Source of the DNA: a bacterium
Lineage (GTDB): Bacteria > Patescibacteriota > Patescibacteriia > UBA9570
Direction of reading: 5' to 3'
Length of the DNA stretch: 37,442 bases
Assembly (NCBI GenBank): GCA_030698395.1
Contig: JAUYKW010000007.1
Span: forward strand, 1 to 37,442
Under the pieces are notes generated by a model, which worked only from the letters and a program-made list of their open reading frames with translations, ran no database searches and was not told where the DNA came from. Within the stretch, counting starts at the first letter, position 1, and each line of letters begins with the position of its first letter. Below, one piece after another: positions 1 through 7,600 of this stretch. A program made the position numbers and the translations under genes.

Positions 1-919
1 TAATAACAACATCTCTTGGCCCTTGACCATCTGCAATTTCTTTTTCATTAGGAAAGCGCCGTGCTGCAAAAACCACGCCTACACCACCTTGACCAAGTTT
101 TTTTGTGAGAATATATTGTCGATTTTTTATTGTTATTTCAACTGGAGGATCTATATTTTCTCCTACTTCAATACTCCACAGAGCATCGACAACCTCTAGT
201 AAGTTTGTGTCTTCTTGATCTACAACCGTTTCAATACTGTCATCCCAAACATCGGCATATCCTTTTTCTTTTATATTTTCATAGAGTTGTTCTCTGACGA
301 TTTCTCCTACTTCTATACTACTTAGATTATCTCCTTCGATAAAGAATTGCTGACTTGGCTGATCAAATCCTAATTCATGTGCATCAAAAGCATCTGTATA
401 TAAAAATTGTATTTCTGGGAGTAAATGTTCTGCTACATGATCTGCGCCTGCAATAATTATTTGTTCTTTGAGTCTTTCTGCTTGTTCTTGAATTCCGGAT
501 AAATCTTCTATAGTTTGGGATACCTCTGCGATTCTGTTTTCATATTCATTTTGGTTGTTCGTATTTCTTTCTAGTGCTTCCATTACTTTATTGACAATTC
601 TTCTTATACTACTTGTCCATTGATGTATTTCTTTTCGAGCATCTTCAATAAAGCTATGATCATCTTCTAGTTTCTGCCTGTGTCCATTTAGTGTTCTTAA
701 TTTTTCTGCGATAGCTATTTGCAGTTCGTCTAAGAGTTTATGAGCTTGGTCTGCAGGATTAATTGTTTCGAGATCAGGATTTTCAGAGTAATCAGTTGCA
801 TCGTAAGTATCAAAAGCTGTGTCAGAAAAACGACTTCCATCCATTTGGACTCCGGCTCTATTTTCATCAGCCGGTTTTATTGGTTTTGGTTTAAGTTGTC
901 GTTCCGGACTTGTTGGCAT
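1..919 (-). CDS. Hanks-type Ser/Thr kinase paralog 3, N-terminal part (truncated by window edge)
   Basis: This is the third member of the kinase cluster; 306 codons are visible before the window ends. The ATG at 919 lies 38 bases after the stop of the preceding kinase, so it is probably co-transcribed. Residues 23-37 repeat the cluster's signature (GV-MDGSRFSDTAFD). Residues about 55-180 are charged and helical, and a beta-rich segment around 250-275 leads into the glycine-rich loop GQGGVG at 276-281. The sequence stops at the DVVI stretch just before the expected ATP-binding lysine, so catalytic competence cannot be judged. The order of parts matches the two complete paralogs, but outside the signature it is the most divergent copy. 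No signal peptide or membrane segment is seen. Substrate unknown. Confidence 0.85.
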   Translation of the reverse strand, partial: MPTSPERQLKPKPIKPADENRAGVQMDGSRFSDTAFDTYDATDYSENPDLETINPADQAHKLLDELQIAIAEKLRTLNGHRQKLEDDHSFIEDARKEIHQWTSSIRRIVNKVMEALERNTNNQNEYENRIAEVSQTIEDLSGIQEQAERLKEQIIIAGADHVAEHLLPEIQFLYTDAFDAHELGFDQPSQQFFIEGDNLSSIEVGEIVREQLYENIKEKGYADVWDDSIETVVDQEDTNLLEVVDALWSIEVGENIDPPVEITIKNRQYILTKKLGQGGVGVVFAARRFPNEKEIADGQGPRDVVI

Positions 920-957
920 ATTACGTTTTTATTATTTGCTGTAGCCTCAGGAGAGTT

Positions 958-3669
958 CTATATGCCTGGTTGGTTGTTATCGTCGTCTTCTTGTGGATTA
1001 ATATCTGGTGCTATTGGTATATAATTTTCTAAGCGACTAGATGAACTGTCATCAAAAGGATCATTATTTGATTGCATTGATTCTAACAATAGATCTAAGG
1101 TTTTTTTATCATCTATATATTCAGGGTCGCCAAGATCAATTTCTTCAATGTCTTCACTTTTTTCATCAGGTGGCTCTGATGCATTAACAGTTATTGGTGG
1201 AGCTTCCGATTGAGGCTGGTTTCTTTCTGGACTTGATTCTCTTGGTGGGTTTTTAAGCGGAATATCTTTTGATTCGTCGGAATTTTCTTTGCCTTCAACT
1301 TCAAATTCATCCGCGACTTTTCCTCTTAAAATTGCACTAGTTAGGCGATTGCTATTCCGTTTTACTTCATTTGCTTTCGCGCGGAAGCTGTGAGCTTCTT
1401 GCGATTCGGACTCTAACTGGTAGGTTAATAAATTTCTTTCTTTAATCATAGTAGCAGCATCAAGTACATGGAGACGATCTTGTTCTTCCTCGCCTTGAAT
1501 AATATCATCAACTGATAAAGGTTTTGTGGCATTTTCGGAAATTAATCTGTTTGAAACATAATTTAATACTTGGATTTCCTTTTTTTGTTGAGGATCTAAT
1601 TTTTGATAATTGCCACCAATATTTTTTGCAATTATTGATAATATCTCACCAGCAGAATAATAATCCAGGGATGTTTTTATTTTCATCCAATATGCATTTT
1701 CTTCCTGAGTTGCTAATTCTGGATTATCATTGTTTCTTTCATGAATTCTATTTATTTCTCCTTGTATTACCATCAAAGTTGTCCAGGATTTTAGAAAAGG
1801 TGGCATGTAACTAAGTGTACCTGCAACACCAACGTCTCTTTTTAAATATTGTGGTTCTTCAGCAAACGATGCGCTTCGGCTAGTGTCTGATGGTATTCTA
1901 GTTTCTTCTTCAGCAACTACTTCTTCAGCAATTTTTTTATCTTCTGCAGTTAAAACATTATCTCCTGAGTTTCCTGAAGTTATTTCTCCATCAATATAGG
2001 AGATACCAAAATCAACAAGTTTAATTTTACCAGTTTTTGTAACCATGATATTGCCAGGTTTTAAATCTGAATGCATTACACCTCCTGAATGCGCATAATG
2101 GATAGCATTAAGAATTTGATAAGCATAATCCATGCCGGTTTCAAAACTTATTCCTCTTTCTAGTACTTCACTCAGCTCTGGGCCTGTGATTTTTTCTTGT
2201 GTCAAAAATAATGCTCTATCATCACCAGTTTTTAAAGCTACTTCACGTTTAGCAAAATTAATTTGACGTTGTAGGGAGTTAACTTTTTTCTGAGCTTCTC
2301 CATGTTTCTCATACCACCTTACTAGTTCTGCTTGAGCTTTAGATAATTGGTCGGCAAGTAGTGATTTGTCTTCTTCCGCTGCAACTTTTAATCCCTTATT
2401 TAAGTTAGTGATTTCCGCTATAATTGATTTTTTTTCTTCAAGGGGTGCAGATAATTCTGCTAGGGTAGCGTTAAGTTCTGCAACTATTGGTGCAATTTCT
2501 GCTTCCATTTGTTCTTGCGCAGCTTTTTGTTCTGGGCTAGTAACTTTAAGCATCGCACTATCAAGCATTACGGATACAGGTATTGAATCTAAATTATCTG
2601 GATAAGTTACACTTCCATTTTCATTGGTAAAGGGTTTTCTTCCCACAGCATCTAGAGCAGCAATTTCTCGATAAATATTTTTTGTATTCTCACCACCGTT
2701 CGTACTATAAACTTCATTATTGTTAAAAACTTTAGACATCTTTATAACTACTTCCATTGGTTCTTTACCAGCAGATTTTTCTTCGGGAGTTGGATATCTA
2801 GTACCATCCAGTACTATGCCAAATCCACCTTGACCAATTTTAGTGGTTAATAGAAATGTACGACCATTAACCTTTACTTCGTAAGGTGGCTCAATAGGGG
2901 ATCCAACTTCTAATTTCCAAAATTTCTCAACAATTGCTGGAATATCGGTATCAGTTTCCTGAAGAGCTTCATTTTCTGCATAATCAAGTAGGGAATTACT
3001 ATACTCTGGATCATATAAGGATCTTTCACTGCGTTCTTGTAGAGCGTCATATGATTTTATATCTCCTTGAAGAAAAAATTGTTGCTCGCTCTGCGAGAAC
3101 TCCTCGATATCACTAAGGTTGTGCTGTTGAAACGAGGTTTCATGAAGAGCTCTTATTTGAGGAAGTAGATTGGTAAGTCCATCTTCTGTTCCACGTTTAA
3201 CTTGACTACTCAGTTCTTTAACTTGATTTCTGCGTGTTTTAATATCTTCGATATTTCGAGTTAAGCGTTTTTTTTCACTATCTAGATAACTGTGTTTCTC
3301 ATATAGTTCCTGAGCTTTAATAAGTAACCGCTTTACTATGCCTAGTGCAACTTCACGATCACGTTCGGAATTTGCTTCATCATTTAAGATTGATTGGTGT
3401 TCATTTACCAACATTTTATATTTAGCATCTAGAGTGTTTTTAAGTTGGTCTAATCGATGCCATGCTTCTTCATGCGGTTGCATAGTAGAGTAATCAATTG
3501 CCGTAGTGGTATCTGGATTAGCTATAGCAAAATTTGATTCATCATCTAGTGTTGGGTCATCAAAAGCTGTGTCAGCAAAACGACTTCCATCCAAAGGAAC
3601 TCCAGCTATTTTATCGTTGGTTGGAGCTGGTTTTGCTAATCCAGGTCTTTTGTCTGGGTTGATTGGCAT
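958..3669 (-). CDS. Hanks-type Ser/Thr protein kinase with coiled-coil-like N-terminus and N-lobe insertion
   Basis: A 903-residue cytosolic kinase, second in the cluster. The signature GVPLDGSRFADTAFD is at 23-37, followed by helical charged sequence at about 65-200. Kinase domain: glycine loop GQGGFG 279-284, ATP lysine K310 in VVIK, probable alpha-C glutamate E335, catalytic loop HSDLKPGN 533-540, DFG 553-555. The activation segment ends in GTLSYMPPF rather than the usual GTPxYMAPE, and D669 in DYYSAGEIL matches subdomain IX. Between the beta-4 and beta-5 equivalents lies about 100 residues of Glu/Lys/Ala-rich helical sequence (about 380-480), which ordinary kinases lack. The tail after about 790 is acidic, Pro/Ser-rich and probably disordered. 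All catalytic residues are present, so activity is expected. No transmembrane segment, PASTA or other sensor domain is visible. Substrate unknown. Confidence 0.9.
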   Translation of the reverse strand: MPINPDKRPGLAKPAPTNDKIAGVPLDGSRFADTAFDDPTLDDESNFAIANPDTTTAIDYSTMQPHEEAWHRLDQLKNTLDAKYKMLVNEHQSILNDEANSERDREVALGIVKRLLIKAQELYEKHSYLDSEKKRLTRNIEDIKTRRNQVKELSSQVKRGTEDGLTNLLPQIRALHETSFQQHNLSDIEEFSQSEQQFFLQGDIKSYDALQERSERSLYDPEYSNSLLDYAENEALQETDTDIPAIVEKFWKLEVGSPIEPPYEVKVNGRTFLLTTKIGQGGFGIVLDGTRYPTPEEKSAGKEPMEVVIKMSKVFNNNEVYSTNGGENTKNIYREIAALDAVGRKPFTNENGSVTYPDNLDSIPVSVMLDSAMLKVTSPEQKAAQEQMEAEIAPIVAELNATLAELSAPLEEKKSIIAEITNLNKGLKVAAEEDKSLLADQLSKAQAELVRWYEKHGEAQKKVNSLQRQINFAKREVALKTGDDRALFLTQEKITGPELSEVLERGISFETGMDYAYQILNAIHYAHSGGVMHSDLKPGNIMVTKTGKIKLVDFGISYIDGEITSGNSGDNVLTAEDKKIAEEVVAEEETRIPSDTSRSASFAEEPQYLKRDVGVAGTLSYMPPFLKSWTTLMVIQGEINRIHERNNDNPELATQEENAYWMKIKTSLDYYSAGEILSIIAKNIGGNYQKLDPQQKKEIQVLNYVSNRLISENATKPLSVDDIIQGEEEQDRLHVLDAATMIKERNLLTYQLESESQEAHSFRAKANEVKRNSNRLTSAILRGKVADEFEVEGKENSDESKDIPLKNPPRESSPERNQPQSEAPPITVNASEPPDEKSEDIEEIDLGDPEYIDDKKTLDLLLESMQSNNDPFDDSSSSRLENYIPIAPDINPQEDDDNNQPGI

Positions 3670-3680
3670 ATTATGATGTT

Positions 3681-3708
3681 TTTATAATTTTTGATAAATA
3701 TTATTCAA
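3681..3708 (-). promoter_or_regulatory. Possible weak internal promoter for the second kinase
   Basis: In the 66-base gap between the first and second kinase genes, TTGAAT (3708-3703) and TATAAA (3686-3681) are separated by 16 bases, and the -10 ends 11 bases before the ATG. The -35 is a poor match and the surroundings are very AT-rich, so chance is a real alternative. Confidence 0.3.
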
Positions 3709-3735
3709 AGTTTTGTGTTTCATTCATTTGTTGTG

Positions 3736-6321
3736 TTATTCTAATTGGCTCCGCATTGTTTCTTCAGCATTATAAGTATTTTCGTTTGTATATGGATCTT
3801 TTATTAGTTGTGGGTCTGTAAGTATGTTATCAAGAGTTGCTCCATTGTCAATTGCATCATTTCTTTCTTGCCCAGGTTTATTTTTAGAAGAAGCTTTGAT
3901 GTCCATCTTTTGAGATTCTTTACCATTTTTAAGATCTAATACTTCTTTAGCTAGTCGCATTTGTTTATTGTGAATTATATTTGCAGTAGCTCTATATTCT
4001 CGTACTTTTACCTTGGCTTCTTGGATTGTTGATTGTTGATTTCGGTTTCTAAGTATGGTCACAACATCCTCTAGGGTTAAGACATCTTTATTGTCCGGAA
4101 CATCAAAATCGGGAGCTTCTGCATTTTCTACCACTAAGCGGTTTGCAACATATGTTAGTACATCTAATTCAGCCTTTTGCTTTTCTGTAATAGCATCCCA
4201 TTTACTATTTAGTGCGTTTGAAAGCTCTCTTAGTATTAAGCCAGTTGCGTAATAATCCTGTTTAGTTTTTACGCGGGTTATATATTCATTCGTAAGTTGT
4301 TTAACTTTCTCTGGGTTTCCAGGATACATCTTGTTGAGACCTTTTATTTGATTATTGAGACTTTCAATTTTCGCAAGATTTAATAAGAATGGTGGCATGT
4401 AGGGCAGGGTACCGGTTATCTGAATAGATGAATATTCGTATTGAGGGTTTTGGGCGTATGCTTCTTTGTTGTTTGGATCTTCAAGTATTTGCGTATCATC
4501 CTCTGTTGAGTGCGTTGGAGAATCTTCAGTATATATAGTACTTAATAATCCAGTTGCATCTGGTAAAGCATTAGCTTGGAAATGGGCCATACCAAAATCG
4601 ACTATTTTTAATCTATTGTTTGCTCCTAGCATGATGTTGGCAGGTTTTAAATCAGTGTGACGAATGCCAGAATTATGAATGTAGGATAAAGCTGACACTA
4701 TTTGCTCTGCGTAATCCATGCCTGTTTCGAACTTGGGATATCTTGCTAATAATTCCTTTAATTCTGGGCCAGCTATCTTCTCTTGGGCTAGCAAGAATGC
4801 TCTTTTGTCTCCATGTTTTATTGTTATTTCTCTGCGCGTAGATAGTATTTGCCTTTTTAACGCAGCAATTTTATTGAATGCCTCAGTGTTGTTTTCTCTT
4901 AGTTTGATCAGTTGTTTTCTGATTTTATCAATTTTTTTTCCTAGCTTTAATTTTTCTTCTGGATCTACTGTCTTTTCATCTTCAAGCAATTTGGTTAATT
5001 CATTAATTAATCCTTGCCTTTCTTCTGATACTTCAGAGTACTCATTCATTAGGAGTTTATGTTGTGCAGTTAACCAAGCTAAGTTTTCTTCTGCTGCAGC
5101 ATGCTCCATGCTTTGATCTGGACTTGAAATTTTTGATACTTCAGCTTCTAACATTACAGATACTGGGATAGTACTCAAATCTTCAGGATAAACAACGTTG
5201 CCAGATTCATCTATAAATGGATCTCTGGATAATATTTGTAATGCAGCGAGTTCTTTATAAATGAACTTGGCGTCATTTTCATTTTTTTTGTATAAGTCAC
5301 CGTTATTAAAAACTTTAGTTAATTTTAAAACAATTTCTATTGGCTCTTTGCCTTGAGCAGCTTGTTCCGGAGTAGGGAAGCGAGTTCCGTCCATAACCAT
5401 GCCAAAGCTTCCTTGACCTATTTTTCTAGAAAATAAAAAAACTCTACCATTAATTTTTATTTCTAATGGCGGTTCTAATGCTGCACCAACTTCTAATTTC
5501 CAAAATTTTTCAATAATTGCGGGAATATTAATTGCAGATTCGTGAGCAGTTTCATTTTCAACATAGTCTAATAAAGTTCCGCTATATTCAGGATCTAATA
5601 GAGAGCGTTCTGCTCTTTCTGCTAGTTCTTCGCCAGATTTCATATCATCATGTAGAAAGAATCTTTGTTCAGTAGCTGTAAAATCATCAATTTCTTGTAG
5701 GCTATGTTCTTTAAAAGAATCTGTATGCAAATCTCTAATATTATCAAGCAGAACTGATATTTTGGGAGGACTTTTTTTTAAAATCTTGCTAATTTCATTT
5801 ATTCGTTGTCTACGTTGCTCAATATCTATTAAAGCATTTTTTAATTTTGATTCTTCTGTTTCTAATTGTGTACGTGCTCTATAGTATTCTTGAATTTTTA
5901 ATCGTGCACGTGTTAACCAACTTAATGCAGTTTTTCTGTCTTGTTCGATATTTTTAGCATTGTTTAGTAAGGATTGGTGTTCATTGAGTATATTTTTATA
6001 TCTATTATCGAGTTTGGTTTTCAACTCATCTAATCTATGCCAAGCTTCTTCAAGCGGTAACATTGTAGAATAATCAGTCGTCATGTGTGCATCAATATCA
6101 GATATGTTACTATCTGTTTCGGAATCATTACTAATAATTTCTGAGTCTATATGCGGTATAATGCCTGCGTCAGTTCCAAAATCATCTGGTTGGTATGGTT
6201 TTAGTTCATCATCGTCAAATGCTGTGTCAGCAAAACGACTTCCATCCATAGGAACTCCAGCTATCTTGTCTTCATCGAGAGCTGATTTTTTAATAGGTTG
6301 TTTATCGGGATTTATTGCCAT
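3736..6321 (-). CDS. Hanks-type Ser/Thr protein kinase, first gene of the kinase cluster
   Basis: An 861-residue paralog of the kinase at 958-3669, sharing its architecture. The GVPMDGSRFADTAFD signature is at 22-36 and a helical region at about 88-200. Glycine loop GQGSFG 302-307, ATP lysine K333 in VLK, catalytic loop HTDLKPAN 555-562, DFG 575-577, and the same unusual GTLPYMPPF at the end of the activation segment. The N-lobe insertion (about 405-500) is again Glu/Lys-rich and helical. The tail is polar. The gene is divergent from the Rrf2/suf operon and has a consensus promoter at 6345-6372. The start ATG at 6321 is supported by the matching N-termini of the three paralogs (MAINPDK, MPINPDK, MPTSPER). 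No membrane segment. Serine/threonine phosphorylation is inferred from the intact motifs; the target is unknown. Confidence 0.9.
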   Translation of the reverse strand: MAINPDKQPIKKSALDEDKIAGVPMDGSRFADTAFDDDELKPYQPDDFGTDAGIIPHIDSEIISNDSETDSNISDIDAHMTTDYSTMLPLEEAWHRLDELKTKLDNRYKNILNEHQSLLNNAKNIEQDRKTALSWLTRARLKIQEYYRARTQLETEESKLKNALIDIEQRRQRINEISKILKKSPPKISVLLDNIRDLHTDSFKEHSLQEIDDFTATEQRFFLHDDMKSGEELAERAERSLLDPEYSGTLLDYVENETAHESAINIPAIIEKFWKLEVGAALEPPLEIKINGRVFLFSRKIGQGSFGMVMDGTRFPTPEQAAQGKEPIEIVLKLTKVFNNGDLYKKNENDAKFIYKELAALQILSRDPFIDESGNVVYPEDLSTIPVSVMLEAEVSKISSPDQSMEHAAAEENLAWLTAQHKLLMNEYSEVSEERQGLINELTKLLEDEKTVDPEEKLKLGKKIDKIRKQLIKLRENNTEAFNKIAALKRQILSTRREITIKHGDKRAFLLAQEKIAGPELKELLARYPKFETGMDYAEQIVSALSYIHNSGIRHTDLKPANIMLGANNRLKIVDFGMAHFQANALPDATGLLSTIYTEDSPTHSTEDDTQILEDPNNKEAYAQNPQYEYSSIQITGTLPYMPPFLLNLAKIESLNNQIKGLNKMYPGNPEKVKQLTNEYITRVKTKQDYYATGLILRELSNALNSKWDAITEKQKAELDVLTYVANRLVVENAEAPDFDVPDNKDVLTLEDVVTILRNRNQQSTIQEAKVKVREYRATANIIHNKQMRLAKEVLDLKNGKESQKMDIKASSKNKPGQERNDAIDNGATLDNILTDPQLIKDPYTNENTYNAEETMRSQLE

Positions 6322-6344
6322 AATATATGGTTATTAACTATGTG

Positions 6345-6372
6345 ATTATAGCAAATTATACAGTTTTGTCAA
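6345..6372 (-). promoter_or_regulatory. Consensus sigma-70 promoter of the kinase cluster
   Basis: TTGACA (6372-6367) and TATAAT (6350-6345) are both perfect consensus hexamers with a 16-base spacer. The -10 ends 23 bases before the ATG at 6321, predicting a leader of about 17 bases without a Shine-Dalgarno site. A second TATAAT at 6360-6355 lies too close to the -35 to pair with it. The promoter points away from the suf promoter, only 15 bases off. Confidence 0.85.
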
Positions 6373-6387
6373 GGTGCATGCATTGAA

Positions 6388-6416
6388 TTGACAATTATTT
6401 GAACTACTAGTAATAT
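6388..6416 (+). promoter_or_regulatory. Promoter of the Rrf2-suf operon
   Basis: TTGACA (6388-6393), a 17-base spacer and TAATAT (6411-6416). The -10 ends 10 bases before the ATG at 6427, so the transcript would start about four bases before the start codon, nearly leaderless. The -10 lies inside the inverted repeat at 6402-6426. Confidence 0.85.
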
Positions 6417-6426
6417 ACTAGGAGTT
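6402..6426. promoter_or_regulatory. Candidate Rrf2 operator (inverted repeat over the -10 and start region)
   Basis: The left arm AACTACTAGTA (6402-6412) and right arm TACTAGGAGTT (6416-6426) are complementary at 10 of 11 positions around an ATA centre. The repeat covers the -10 box and runs to the base before the regulator's ATG. Rrf2-family regulators (IscR, NsrR, CymR) bind dyads in their own promoters, so binding here would block RNA polymerase. The AGGAG that resembles a ribosome-binding site is part of the right arm. Confidence 0.65.
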
Positions 6427-6825
6427 ATGTTTGATGTATCAACAAAAGTCGATTATGCAATGCTAATAATAGTAGAACTTGCTAAAAGTGATAATCAAGA
6501 ATATTTGTCTTTGCAAGATATTGCAGATAGTCATGATATTTCTTCCAATTATTTATCACAACTAGCAATTCCTTTAAAAAAGGCAAATTTGATAATTAGT
6601 AAAGAGGGAAAATCTGGTGGATACAAGCTTGCAAGCTCTCCTGCAGAAATTACAATTCGTGACGTGGTAGAGGCAATTGAAGGGCCACTAACAATTGTAC
6701 GTTGCATGCATGAAGATGCTAAGTGTCCGGCTCAAGAAACATGCGCAACTCGTCCGGTATGGCATCGATTAAAAAAAGATATTTATAAATTATTAGATGA
6801 AAAAAGTATTCAAGATATTTTATGA
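6427..6825 (+). CDS. Rrf2/IscR-family transcriptional regulator of the suf operon
   Basis: A 132-residue protein starting MFDVSTKVDYA, the classic Rrf2 N-terminus, with a winged helix (about 25-85; SGGYKLA wing). Three cysteines, C93, C100 and C106, in the pattern C-X6-C-X5-C, sit just after the dimerisation helix start, where IscR binds its [2Fe-2S] cluster (IscR spacing is C-X5-C-X5-C). H113 may be a further ligand. It probably senses Fe-S status and controls the operon it heads, which fits the inverted repeat in its own promoter. Its stop overlaps the sufC start (ATGA). The exact family member (IscR-like or SufR-like) cannot be fixed by eye, so no symbol is given. Confidence 0.9.
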   Translation: MFDVSTKVDYAMLIIVELAKSDNQEYLSLQDIADSHDISSNYLSQLAIPLKKANLIISKEGKSGGYKLASSPAEITIRDVVEAIEGPLTIVRCMHEDAKCPAQETCATRPVWHRLKKDIYKLLDEKSIQDIL

Positions 6826-7583
6826 AAAATAATATATTAGAAATTAAGGAATTAAAAGTTTCTATAGAAGATAAAGAAGTGTTGCATGGTATAAATTTAT
6901 CTGTTCCCGTAAGTGAGGTGCATGTTGTGATGGGACCAAATGGATCTGGAAAAACTACATTGGCTCAATCCTTAATGGGACATCCAAAATATATAGTGAA
7001 TTCTGGAGAGGCATTTTTTCATGGTCAAGACATTTTAAAATTGACTGCTGATAAAAGATCACAATTAGGAATCTTTTTAGCGTTTCAGTATCCAAAAGAA
7101 GTACCTGGCGTAAAGTTACTTTCTTATTTGCGGACAATTTATAATTCTAAGCAAAAAGCTCAGGATCCAAAGTTTAAAAGATTAACTATGTTTAAGTTTA
7201 AAGAGATGTTGAATGAGAAGATGGATTTGTTAAATATTGATTCTGCATTTATCGAGCGATATCTAAATTCTGGTTTTTCAGGCGGGGAAAAGAAGAAGTC
7301 AGAGATGTTACAAATGTTATTGCTTGAACCAGAAATTGCTATTCTGGATGAAACTGATTCTGGCCTAGATGTAGATGCATTAAAAACTGTTTGTAAAACT
7401 ATAAATGATGTTAAGAAAAAAACCGGCATGGGTGTGCTATTGATAACGCATTATAATAAGATTTTGGATTATCTAAATATGGATTATGCTCATGTGATGA
7501 TTGACGGAAAGATTGTGCAGTCTGGTGGTAAGGAATTTGCAGCAAAAGTTGAGGATCAAGGTTATGATTGGTTACGTAGTTAG
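6822..7583 (+). CDS. sufC: Fe-S assembly ATPase SufC
   Basis: A 253-residue ABC-type ATPase that drives the SufBCD scaffold complex in the cytosol. Walker A GPNGSGKTT is at 38-46, Q-loop Q89 in FQYP, signature FSGGEKKK at 152-159 (the SufC form rather than LSGGQ), Walker B AILDETDSGLD around 173-183 and the switch histidine H210. The ATG overlaps the regulator's stop by four bases, which indicates coupled translation. sufB follows after 17 bases. Length and motifs are normal for the family. Confidence 0.97.
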   Translation: MKNNILEIKELKVSIEDKEVLHGINLSVPVSEVHVVMGPNGSGKTTLAQSLMGHPKYIVNSGEAFFHGQDILKLTADKRSQLGIFLAFQYPKEVPGVKLLSYLRTIYNSKQKAQDPKFKRLTMFKFKEMLNEKMDLLNIDSAFIERYLNSGFSGGEKKKSEMLQMLLLEPEIAILDETDSGLDVDALKTVCKTINDVKKKTGMGVLLITHYNKILDYLNMDYAHVMIDGKIVQSGGKEFAAKVEDQGYDWLRS

Positions 7584-7600
7584 TTGGATATTATAGATTA

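Noticed and set aside
4718-5116. A 132-codon plus-strand frame opposite the first kinase
   Set aside because: It is antisense to the conserved kinase coding region, is Ser/Leu-rich as expected for such a shadow, and has no promoter.
6420-6424. AGGAG as Shine-Dalgarno site of the Rrf2 gene
   Set aside because: It lies only two bases from the ATG, is part of the dyad's right arm, and the predicted transcript starts inside or after it.
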